The position numbers were made by a program, and so were the translations under genes. The notes below the pieces were generated by a model, which did no database searches, was not told the DNA's origin, and saw nothing but the letters and a program-made list of their open reading frames with translations. From Bacteroidales bacterium (GTDB taxonomy: Bacteria; Bacteroidota; Bacteroidia; Bacteroidales; F082), in contig JAFUAA010000003.1 of NCBI GenBank assembly GCA_017460915.1, forward strand, positions 1-41,195: DNA of 41,195 nt. Reading direction: 5' to 3'. Positions within the stretch are counted from its first letter, which is position 1, and each line of letters begins with the position of its first letter. This document shows positions 8,370 through 15,314 of the stretch, piece by piece.

Positions 8370-8398
8370 TATCTTTGCAGCGTTAAACGACGAGGAGG
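8370..8398 (+). promoter_or_regulatory. -7 box plus an unusual strong ribosome binding site before the antitoxin
   Basis: TATCTTTG at 8370-8377 follows a TTG at 8349-8351 with 18 bp between them. GAGGAGG then lies at 8392-8398, about 6 bp before the ATG at 8405. Strong Shine-Dalgarno sequences are rare in this window, so the gene may come from outside or be highly translated. Confidence 0.6.
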
Positions 8399-8404
8399 AA
8401 AAAC

Positions 8405-8653
8405 ATGACAGCCATAGAAATGAAATATTCTTTGTTCAAGGAAATCGATTCCATTGACGACGAGTCGGTGTTATACCAACTAACGGCCTTTATCAAGAGT
8501 CTGTTGGGCGTCTCGAAGAGAGAAACCACTCCTGAAGTGAATAAAGACGGAATTCCAGAATTCATCCGCAACATGAGCGTAAAGACGGGCATGACGGGAG
8601 ATGAAGATGTAAAGGAACTTATGCACAAGCACTGGGAGGAAAAATATGGATAA
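8405..8653 (+). CDS. Antitoxin-like protein of a PIN-type toxin-antitoxin pair
   Basis: This small acidic protein of 82 residues has a helical N-terminus (KYSLFKEIDSIDDESVLYQL) like the antitoxins that precede PIN toxins in Bacteroidetes. A charged C-terminal tail follows (DEDVKELMHKHWEEKYG). Its stop overlaps the ATG of a PIN-domain gene by 8 bp, the classic toxin-antitoxin layout. The antitoxin frame is intact while the toxin is deleted, which is the expected outcome of decay of such a locus. The family assignment rests mostly on context. Confidence 0.65.
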   Translation: MTAIEMKYSLFKEIDSIDDESVLYQLTAFIKSLLGVSKRETTPEVNKDGIPEFIRNMSVKTGMTGDEDVKELMHKHWEEKYG

Positions 8654-8865
8654 ATTATTTCTTGATGCAAATGTCGTTGTGGATTTCCTCTGCGAGCGTA
8701 GCGATGTCGTTTGAATTTACAGACTTTGAAGATGCTATGCAATATTTCTCTGAGAAGAAATGGGGCGCTGATATGATTATCACACGGAACAAGAAGGATT
8801 TCCAGAAGTCTCAATTACCCGTTTACGAGCCGAAGGAATATCTGGAGATGGTTAGGAATAGATAG
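8646..8865 (+). pseudogene. PIN-domain toxin with an internal deletion
   Basis: The start at 8646 gives MDKLFLDANVVVDFLCERS, the first strand and helix of a PIN domain with the acidic residues of LDAN and VVD, then a stop at 8712-8714. In the next frame the C-terminal end continues: FEDAMQYFSEKKWGADMIIT, then RNKKDF and a tail (PVYEPKEYLEMV). PIN toxins of this type are about 135-140 residues; the middle (roughly 75-80 residues, including the central acidic residue) is missing. PIN toxins are ribonucleases, and this one should be inactive. Confidence 0.8.
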
Positions 8866-8997
8866 AGGATATTTTTATTTCAGGACCCATTGGCAAGCCC
8901 GCCTATCAATTGGAAGAAATGGCGGTCATGGCATGAAGGAATTGGAACTACAGGAAGAAAAATATCCGTAAAAACACCAACATATTGAAATAATGTG

Positions 8998-9005
8998 TAA
9001 TTTTG
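8998..9005 (+). promoter_or_regulatory. -7 box (TAATTTTG) upstream of the structured RNA
   Basis: TAATTTTG fits TAnnTTTG and lies about 55 bp before the first stem of the RNA candidate at 9062-9248. The -33 position is not clear, so assignment to the RNA is tentative. Confidence 0.4.
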
Positions 9006-9061
9006 CACCAAACAAACGATAATTATGCTATAAAACAAAGAAATAGATAATAAAACATATT

Positions 9062-9248
9062 GAGCTTGACGCTCTTGTTCTCACATGACAAAGCTGGTAA
9101 CTTTCATGGAGCGGGAATGGGACGCGGAGGGTTCACGCAATGGCGTGAATTTTTCCGTAACTTATTCGCTCCTACGGTAAAACCAGCACCTGTCATGTGA
9201 ATAAGGAAATATTTAGCGGAAGGAATTTGCGCCTTTCTTCAAGTCCTT
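9062..9248 (+). ncRNA. Structured non-coding RNA, possibly 6S RNA
   Basis: This gene-free stretch folds into one long interrupted rod. The outer stem is 9081-9090 with 9191-9200 (TCACATGACA/TGTCATGTGA). The next stem is 9093-9098 with 9182-9187 (GCTGGT/ACCAGC). Then comes a roughly 10 by 10 nt open internal loop, then 9109-9113 with 9167-9171 (GAGCG/CGCTC), 9125-9128 with 9154-9157, and a terminal hairpin 9132-9138 with 9143-9149 (TTCACGC/GCGTGAA). A rod with a central bubble is the shape of 6S RNA, which mimics an open promoter and sequesters RNA polymerase holoenzyme. Ends are approximate. The fold was worked out by eye, so the name 6S is an inference; another structured RNA is possible. 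Confidence 0.5.
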
Positions 9249-9353
9249 ATCGAAACATCAGATTCTTGCTCAAGAAACAAAGAGCAGGGAAGCCGAAACA
9301 ATATTATTGAATAGACAGAGAAAAACACACCAATAAACATAAACAGCAATGAA

Positions 9354-10108
9354 ATGGCGTTGTTAGTCTGTAATATTGTTGGTGAGAGTCTATCACATTT
9401 TGCTGAAAACAACAATGGAAATGGTAGTTTTAATTATTCGCTTATTCAACAGACAGATTCATCTCGCTATTATAAAGTAACGCGAGGAACTACAATGTGG
9501 TGCGCCTATCAATTATATATGACAAAGAAACTCAACGAGAAACACTATGTTATTTCTATCTCTTCTGATGTTTTGGGCAAAGATAATCTAATTACAATTA
9601 CGGAACATGTTCAAAGATTACTTTCGGCGCATTCGCAAAAAATAGAGATTATCGAAGGCAAAAAGGATAAGGACGGAGGCAATAATAATGCCTTTGTGAC
9701 AAGAAATACCATCTATTATTCTATTGATTATCCTAAAGAATGGTCAATAGTTACAAATCCAGATTAAATGACAGATGTGTATTTAGGTGATTCAGAGGGT
9801 AAAATAGGCTGTACGATTCTTTTCTTCGATACAGACTACTCTCATTCCGAACTTAATGAAGAGGCAAATGCAAATATGAAAAATGTTGGAGCAACAATTA
9901 TTTCTAGTACAAAGATTAATGTTAATGGACAACCGTGCTATAAGACAATATTTGAATTTTCATTAGGAGATACAGAAGTTAAACAAGTGTCTTATTTGTT
10001 CAAAAAAGATGAGACGATTTTAGTGTGAAATTCGGAAATGATAAAAAAGAAGTTGATAAAAGTATTGCTTTAATAGAAAAGATAATGTCTACTTTCAAGA
10101 TGAAGTAA
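9354..10108 (+). pseudogene. PsbP-like/DUF1795-like protein gene, broken by a stop and a frameshift
   Basis: The reading frame from 9354 stops at a TAA at 9765-9767 but continues in the same frame from 9768. It then shifts near 10024 into another frame that ends at 10106-10108 (KFGNDKKEVDKSIALIEKIM). Joined together this gives about 250 residues. The second half (YSIDYPKEWSI, then VYLGDSEGKIGCTILFF and SSTKINVNGQPCYKTIFEF) resembles the PsbP/DUF1795 fold, a small alpha/beta domain in many bacterial surface proteins. The start is uncertain: ATG at 9350 runs into an early stop and ATG at 9354 lacks a signal peptide. The DNA is clearly more AT-rich than dinB or dnaE, which suggests transfer. Confidence 0.6.
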
Positions 10109-10121
10109 TAGCATGATGCGC

Positions 10122-10155
10122 AAAAACTTTGATTAAATTCACGGCGAAATTTTCA
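10122..10155. promoter_or_regulatory. Third, partial copy of the dinB/dnaE operator region
   Basis: AAAAACTTTGATTAAATT at 10122-10139, followed by ACGGCGAAA and TTTTCATT, matches 11027-11063 upstream of dnaE apart from two substitutions and a one-base gap. Only the left half of the block is kept; the inverted repeat TTTGATTA/TAATCAAA is not complete here. It precedes the DUF3791 gene and its -7 box (10185-10192). Confidence 0.55.
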
Positions 10156-10184
10156 TTTGCACTACGAAGTTGCGACGAAAATTG

Positions 10185-10192
10185 TATCTTTG
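10185..10192 (+). promoter_or_regulatory. -7 box (TATCTTTG) before the DUF3791 gene
   Basis: A perfect TAnnTTTG followed by C, the common extended form in this window. Transcription would begin near 10198, which excludes the ATG at 10170 as the start of the downstream gene. Confidence 0.6.
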
Positions 10193-10199
10193 CCACGCT

Positions 10200-10445
10200 A
10201 TTGAAATTGAAAAGTCAAGAGAAGAAAGAAACACGGTTGGATTTGTGGTGGCACTTATCAGCGAGTTTGCCGCGTGTTTCGGCATTCAGCCGAGGCAGGC
10301 CTACGCTTACTTGATGCGATTCAAGGGCCTTCAGCATTTGGAGCGGCATTATAATGTTCTGCATACACAGTCGTTTCCCGATGCTGTTGAGACTATGGCC
10401 GAGGTCTGCGCTCATAATGGAGGACAACTGAAATATAAAAACTGA
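10200..10445 (+). CDS. DUF3791-family small protein (start codon uncertain)
   Basis: The body (FVVALISEFAACFGIQPRQA, then YAYLMRFKGLQHLERHYNVL and HTQSFPDAVETMAEVCAHNG) is the compact helical DUF3791 domain, which spans most of the protein. DUF3791 genes usually sit beside a DUF3990 gene and behave like parts of accessory or toxin-antitoxin-type loci. No DUF3990 partner is visible here. The promoter at 10185-10192 rules out the upstream ATG (10170). In frame after it there are only ATT codons (10200, 10206) and GTG codons (10245, 10248), so either the original ATG has mutated or a rare start is used. The gene may be dying. Confidence 0.6.
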   Translation: MEIEKSREERNTVGFVVALISEFAACFGIQPRQAYAYLMRFKGLQHLERHYNVLHTQSFPDAVETMAEVCAHNGGQLKYKN

Positions 10446-10561
10446 CCCCTGAACAAATTCAGATAACGGTTGGAATACAAGTCTGGCTGGAATCTTGACG
10501 CTGTTTATCGCACTATTTAATGAAAAAAAGAAAAAAGTTGCGCAAATTGTAAACTATTTCG

Positions 10562-10569
10562 TATTTTTG
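10562..10569 (+). promoter_or_regulatory. -7 box (TATTTTTG) of the HTH antitoxin gene
   Basis: TATTTTTG lies 19 bp before the ATG at 10589, with a TTG at 10538-10540 about 21 bp upstream as a possible -33 element. Confidence 0.6.
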
Positions 10570-10588
10570 CGCTATTGATAAAAACGAT

Positions 10589-10921
10589 ATGGAAAAAGGA
10601 AAGAAGTTTTATACCCAGGAAGAAATACTGGACGAACTCATTGGCAAGGTGGGGACACCCGAGCGCGACGAGTTTGAAGCGAAACTTAAAAAAGAAGTGG
10701 ACGAGTATTTCATTGGCGAGGCCATCAAGGAAACCCGAAAGAAACAGGGACTGACCCAAGAGGAGCTTGGCGAGCGGATGGGCGTGAAGAAGTCGCAAGT
10801 GTCGCGCCTCGAGAGCGGGAAAAGTATTACCTATTCAACGATTGTGCGGGCGTTTCGCGCTTTGGGGGCACAAACGGCCAGCCTTGACTTAGGCTCACTC
10901 GGACGGGTGGCACTTTGGTAG
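10589..10921 (+). CDS. XRE-family HTH protein, HigA-like antitoxin, apparently orphan
   Basis: The 110-residue protein has a helical N-terminal part (about 1-45) and an XRE helix-turn-helix at about 48-100 (IGEAIKETRKKQGLTQEELG, then ERMGVKKSQVSRLESG). This is the architecture of HigA-type antitoxins, in which the HTH binds the operon's own promoter. The toxin (HigB/RelE fold) normally lies immediately upstream or downstream. Neither 10446-10588 nor 10922-11034 encodes one, so the antitoxin seems to have lost its partner. It may protect against a related toxin elsewhere, or act as a plain regulator. Confidence 0.7.
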   Translation: MEKGKKFYTQEEILDELIGKVGTPERDEFEAKLKKEVDEYFIGEAIKETRKKQGLTQEELGERMGVKKSQVSRLESGKSITYSTIVRAFRALGAQTASLDLGSLGRVALW

Positions 10922-11026
10922 GCCATCGTCATTGCCACAAAAAACTGCCCCACCATCTTCGCTTTTCCATTTGATTGAATGTGGAACGAGGATGGTTTAT
11001 TTTAAGCCTGAATCCATCTCCATCCC

Positions 11027-11077
11027 AAAAACTTTGATTAAATTTACGGCGAAAATTTTGATTAAAAACTAATCAAA
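11027..11077. promoter_or_regulatory. Operator/promoter block of dnaE with a perfect inverted repeat
   Basis: The perfect palindrome TTTGATTA (11057-11064), AAAAC, TAATCAAA (11070-11077) ends 9 bp before the dnaE start. Positions 11035-11070 match the dinB upstream block at 32 of 36 bases. A further TTTGATTA half-site is at 11033-11040. A TTTG in the left arm and TAAATTG at 11083-11089 could act as -33 and -7 elements, so binding would block transcription. Confidence 0.7.
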
Positions 11078-11086
11078 TCACGTAAA

Positions 11087-14002
11087 TTGATTGACGTTCA
11101 CTCATATAACAGCCTGTGTTACGGAACGATGCACATCCAAGACCTTGTCGGAAAGGCAAAGGAACTGGGCTATACGGCCTTGCCTTTGACCGACATCAAC
11201 ACGATGATGGGCGTGCCCGATTTCGTGGTCGAGTGCGGGAGGAAAGGCGTGCGGCCCGTGGTCGGCGTGGAATTCCGCAACGGCAACGAACTGCTGTATG
11301 TGGCCTTGGCCAAAAACAACGCGGGCTTCGCCGAACTCAACCGCTTCCTGACGCAGCACAGCATCAGCAAGCATCCCTATCCCGAAACGGCACCTGATTG
11401 GGAACAGGTTTTCGTGGTTTATCCTTTCGGGAAACGAACCATGAACTCGCTGAAAGAGAATGAGTTTCTTGGTGTGAGGCTTTCGCAACTCACCAAATTG
11501 TATCATTGCAAGTCGTTTGAAAAAAGGGTCGCCATGCAGCCCGTGACCTTTGCGGAGGCTGAGGATTTCCAATTGCATCAGTGTATGCGAGCCATTGACG
11601 AGAATGTACTGATTTCGCGCCTCGAACCTGCCGCTTGCGCCTCGCCCGATGAGGTTTTTATGTCGCCGGAACAACTGAAGGAAGCCTACGCGCAATATCC
11701 ACAACTGATTGAAAATGCGGAATTTTTGTTGGGCCAATGCGAAATCCACCTCGACCGAAGCATGAAAAACAAACGCTGCTTCACTGGCGACTTGAACGAC
11801 GATCGCGAACTGCTCCGCAAACTGGCTTTCGACGGCATGATGTACCGCTATGGCACGACCAACAAAAACGCCTACCGCCGCATCGAGAAGGAGTTGGACA
11901 TCATCGACCGAATGGGCTTTTGCGCCTATTTTCTCATTGCTTGGGACATCGTGCGCTATGCTATGTCGCAGGGCTTTTATCACATCGGGCGCGGCAGCGG
12001 CGCCAACAGCGTGGTGGCTTATTGCCTGAAAATCACCGATGTGGACCCGATTGAACTGGATTTGTACTTCGAGCGTTTCCTCAATCCCAAGCGAAGCAGT
12101 CCGCCCGACTTCGACCTCGATTTCTCGTGGCGTGATCGTGACCGTATTTTCGAATATCTTTTTAATAAATACGGCTCCGACCATGTGGCTTTGCTCGGTG
12201 CGACGGTCACCTTCCAGGGCAATTCGCTTTGCCGCGAGTTGGGCAAGGTGTTCGGTATGCCCAAAGGCGAAATCGACCAGATGGAGCGCAACCCCGAGGA
12301 ATTTGCCCGTTACAGCAGCCTCGGGCGGCAGATTTTGTCCATCGCCGAGCGCCTCCGCGACTTTCCGCGCCAACGCTCCATCCATGCCGGCGGCGTGCTG
12401 ATTACGGAAGACCCGATTACCGATTTCGCCGCCCTCGACCTGCCGCCCAAAGGCTTCCTGACGACGCAATACGATATGTATTCCGCTGAAAAACTGGGAT
12501 TTGAGAAAATCGACATTTTGAGTCAGCGGGGCATCGCCCACATCCGCGACGCGGTGGAGATGGTGGAACGCAACCACGGTGTGCACCTCGACATCCATCA
12601 GGTGAACACGCTGAAAGAGGACGAGCTGGTGCGGTGGCAACTGCTGAAAGCCGAGACTTGCGGCTGTTTCTACATCGAGAGTCCGGCTATGCGCGGCCTG
12701 CTGCGCAAGTTGCGTTGCAGCGACTACAAGACTTTGGTCGCGGCCAGTTCCATCATCCGGCCGGGTGTGGCCAAGTCGGGCATGATGCGCGAATACATCC
12801 ACCGCTTCCATTATCCTGAAACTGCGGACTATAATCATCCTGTTTTGAAGGAACTGTTGGCCGAAACCTACGGCGTGATGATTTACCAAGAGGATGTGCT
12901 GAAGGTCGGGCATTATTTTGCGGGCTTGGACTTGGCCGAAGCCGATGTGTTGCGCCGCATGATGGGTCACAAGATGCGCGACAAGACTGAATTTGAGGAA
13001 GTTAAAAACCGTTTCTTCGGCAACTGCAAGGTCAAGGGCTATCCTGATGCCTTGGTGGGCGAACTTTGGCGGCAGATTGAGTCGTTTTCGGGCTATTCCT
13101 TCTCGAAGGCGCACTCGGCGTCCTACGCGGTGGAGAGTTATCAAAGCCTCTATCTGAAAAGCCACTATCCACTTGAGTTTCAGGTGGCTGTGATTAACAA
13201 CTTCGGTGGTTTCTATCAGACTTGGTTCTACTTCAACGAGGCGCGGCGTATGGGCGCAAAAATCCATTTGCCGTGCGTCAATCGGAGTGAATACCTCACC
13301 ACTTTGAAAGGTCGGACGGTGTTTATGGGCTTCGTGCATCTGCAAGGCGCGGAGCAGCGTTTTGTGGAGCGTTTCTTCGCTGAACGCGAGGCGCGCGGAC
13401 CTTTCTCCGATTTTGAGGATTTTGTTGCGCGTGTGTCGTTCACGCTGGAACAACTCATTTTGCTCATTCGCGGCGGCGCGTTCAGCTTCACGGGGCGCAC
13501 CAAGGCCGAACTGCTTTGGCAGGCACACCTGAACAAAGGCCACGGCAAAAAGGAACAGCCCGAAACGCTTTTCAAGGTTGAGAACCAATATTTTGAGTTT
13601 CCGGATTTTACGGTCAACGCCTTGCAAAACGCCTACGATGAGATTGAATTGTACGGCTTCCCCGTCTCAATGTCTTGGTTCGATATGCTGAAGACCAAGT
13701 TCCGCGGCGAGCTGATGGCTTGCCAGATGCTGCATTTCGTGGGGCAGCATTACCGGATGCTCGGCAAGTTGGTGACGGCGAAATACGTCCGCACCAGCCG
13801 TGGCGAGACGATGGTGCTGGGCACCTTCGTGGATGCCACGGGCGAGGCTTTCGACACGGTGCATTTTCCGCAGGTGCTGAAAGCCTATCCCTTCCAAGGC
13901 GACGGCGTTTATTTGCTTTTGGGAAAAGTGACGGAGGAATTTGGGCAGCCGTCGTTGGAGGTGGAGAAGATGGCGAGGATGGGGTATAGGAGTTTGGAAT
14001 GA
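11087..14002 (+). CDS. dnaE2: Error-prone DNA polymerase III alpha subunit, DnaE2-like
   Basis: The 971-residue C-family polymerase is shorter than a replicative DnaE (about 1160 or more) and lacks the C-terminal tau-binding part. An N-terminal PHP domain (1-70) carries LTDIN where active PHP domains have a metal-binding TDH, so it is probably inactive. The palm holds catalytic aspartates D343 and D345 (PDFDLDF) and D476 (FEKIDIL). Fingers, a clamp-binding region and a C-terminal OB fold (LGKLVTAKYVRTSRGETMVL) follow. The start appears to be TTG at 11087 (IDVHSYNSL), since no ATG precedes it in the open frame. DnaE2 enzymes perform damage-induced mutagenesis with Y-family partners. The operator shared with dinB supports this role here; the enzyme is not the cell's main replicase by its length. 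Confidence 0.9.
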   Translation: MIDVHSYNSLCYGTMHIQDLVGKAKELGYTALPLTDINTMMGVPDFVVECGRKGVRPVVGVEFRNGNELLYVALAKNNAGFAELNRFLTQHSISKHPYPETAPDWEQVFVVYPFGKRTMNSLKENEFLGVRLSQLTKLYHCKSFEKRVAMQPVTFAEAEDFQLHQCMRAIDENVLISRLEPAACASPDEVFMSPEQLKEAYAQYPQLIENAEFLLGQCEIHLDRSMKNKRCFTGDLNDDRELLRKLAFDGMMYRYGTTNKNAYRRIEKELDIIDRMGFCAYFLIAWDIVRYAMSQGFYHIGRGSGANSVVAYCLKITDVDPIELDLYFERFLNPKRSSPPDFDLDFSWRDRDRIFEYLFNKYGSDHVALLGATVTFQGNSLCRELGKVFGMPKGEIDQMERNPEEFARYSSLGRQILSIAERLRDFPRQRSIHAGGVLITEDPITDFAALDLPPKGFLTTQYDMYSAEKLGFEKIDILSQRGIAHIRDAVEMVERNHGVHLDIHQVNTLKEDELVRWQLLKAETCGCFYIESPAMRGLLRKLRCSDYKTLVAASSIIRPGVAKSGMMREYIHRFHYPETADYNHPVLKELLAETYGVMIYQEDVLKVGHYFAGLDLAEADVLRRMMGHKMRDKTEFEEVKNRFFGNCKVKGYPDALVGELWRQIESFSGYSFSKAHSASYAVESYQSLYLKSHYPLEFQVAVINNFGGFYQTWFYFNEARRMGAKIHLPCVNRSEYLTTLKGRTVFMGFVHLQGAEQRFVERFFAEREARGPFSDFEDFVARVSFTLEQLILLIRGGAFSFTGRTKAELLWQAHLNKGHGKKEQPETLFKVENQYFEFPDFTVNALQNAYDEIELYGFPVSMSWFDMLKTKFRGELMACQMLHFVGQHYRMLGKLVTAKYVRTSRGETMVLGTFVDATGEAFDTVHFPQVLKAYPFQGDGVYLLLGKVTEEFGQPSLEVEKMARMGYRSLE

Positions 14003-14126
14003 ATTCAGTTGCTTTCGAGCGGATTGGATGCCTCCAAACCGCAATGTTTTTTCGTCTCGGTAGGGTGGGAGGGCAATATAAGGCCTTGGTTTCCCGTTTT
14101 ATCCACGAATCAAAAAAAGCAAGGAC

Positions 14127-15263
14127 ATGAAAAATCTTCTGGACTTTTGGAGAAAAAGCCTCGTATGGGTGGCCTTGTCTTTAGTGGGGACGGGGCTTGC
14201 GGCCAGCGCGGGCAATGGTTGCAAAACCGCCGTTGCCGACCAGCCTTCCGACGACTCGATTCCGCAAGCCATTACAAAGAAAATACCCACTTTCCCTTTG
14301 GAGGTGCTTTATGTGGTCGCCAAGGAGTACGAGATGGCGGAAAACGGCTCCAGTCGCAAGCAAGCCTACAAGGGGAAACCGATTGTGTCATATACGAAAG
14401 ACGGCTATGTGGAGCTGCGGCTGATGGAACTCTATCCCGACCTTGCCTACCATGGCGTGGCGGAAGAGTCGCGGCGCTTCTACGATTCGGTGACTATGGC
14501 GTATGCCTCTAATGCGGCACGTTTGGGGGTGACAGAGACGACTGACGGCGTGAAAGAAACCAATCCGGCCGACGAAAAGGACGGTATGATGGGTTTTGTC
14601 TCTGAGGAAAACGAAGCCGAATTCCTGCAAATGGACGACGACGAGACCGCCATGCTTGGCAAATACGACCTTCTTGCGAGAAGGCGGCGGAATGCCTCTC
14701 TGGACGAAATCCTCAGCGTCGCGAAACAGGAAGACGACCTCGATTCCGAGGATTGGGAGCAGCTCGGATTCGTCTGCGTGGTTACCAACGCGCCTTGTTC
14801 CCATTTGTATTACAGAATCCTGTTGTGCAAGAAAAGGGCCGAGAACACCGCCAAAGCCAACTTTTCGCGATGCAGCTCTGGGACGCAGGGCGATGCCTTT
14901 AGGCACATCGCCGTGAGTATGCTGTTGCGCCGCTACCTGACCGAAGCCTTGTCGTATTTCATCATGGATATCAGCCACGAGCGCATTGTCAGCCGCAATA
15001 GGTTTGATTGCGACACTTACATGGATTTGCACAACAATTTCGTGGGCAGAAGCTCCAAATACTGGCGGTTCAGAGGCAAATATGCCGCCGACAAATACGA
15101 TTGGCGGTTGTGGCTTTCGCGTATCAAGGACTACGTCGATGACGACAAGTCCAACGCTTCGTGCATGGAATGGGACTGCGACACGCCGAAATCCACAGTG
15201 AAAAAACAGAGCAAAGCCGCCAACAAGAACAAGTACATCTATTACGATTTGGAGACGGAGTGA
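14127..15263 (+). CDS. Exported protein with a DUF6973-like domain
   Basis: The 378-residue product has a hydrophobic N-terminal segment (SLVWVALSLVGTGLAASAG) followed by a Cys at about residue 32, suggesting export and perhaps lipid anchoring. An acidic, low-complexity middle follows. The conserved part is near residues 250-315: GDAFRHIAVSMLL, then ISHERI, then MDLHNNFVGR. These D-x-FRH, HE and MDLHNN-x-VGR signatures match DUF6973-type domains, in which conserved His, Asp and Asn residues hint at a metal site; no activity is established to my knowledge. The C-terminus is Lys/Asn-rich. It lies 124 bp after dnaE and 51 bp before the RNA ligase, but the ligase has its own -7 box, so a shared function is not implied. 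Confidence 0.65.
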   Translation: MKNLLDFWRKSLVWVALSLVGTGLAASAGNGCKTAVADQPSDDSIPQAITKKIPTFPLEVLYVVAKEYEMAENGSSRKQAYKGKPIVSYTKDGYVELRLMELYPDLAYHGVAEESRRFYDSVTMAYASNAARLGVTETTDGVKETNPADEKDGMMGFVSEENEAEFLQMDDDETAMLGKYDLLARRRRNASLDEILSVAKQEDDLDSEDWEQLGFVCVVTNAPCSHLYYRILLCKKRAENTAKANFSRCSSGTQGDAFRHIAVSMLLRRYLTEALSYFIMDISHERIVSRNRFDCDTYMDLHNNFVGRSSKYWRFRGKYAADKYDWRLWLSRIKDYVDDDKSNASCMEWDCDTPKSTVKKQSKAANKNKYIYYDLETE

Positions 15264-15285
15264 GGCTTTGTTGCGGAAAAAAACG

Positions 15286-15293
15286 TATTTTTG
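15286..15293 (+). promoter_or_regulatory. -7 box (TATTTTTG) of the RNA ligase gene
   Basis: TATTTTTG lies 21 bp before the ATG at 15315. It shows that the in-frame TTG at 15291 cannot be the start and that the ligase gene is probably transcribed on its own. Confidence 0.6.
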
Positions 15294-15314
15294 TGGAAAA
15301 TTAGTTTTTGGAAT

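Noticed and set aside
11102-13627. Minus-strand open frame of 841 codons opposite dnaE
   Set aside because: Shadow of the polymerase gene in a GC-biased third-position frame; its product has no recognisable domain.
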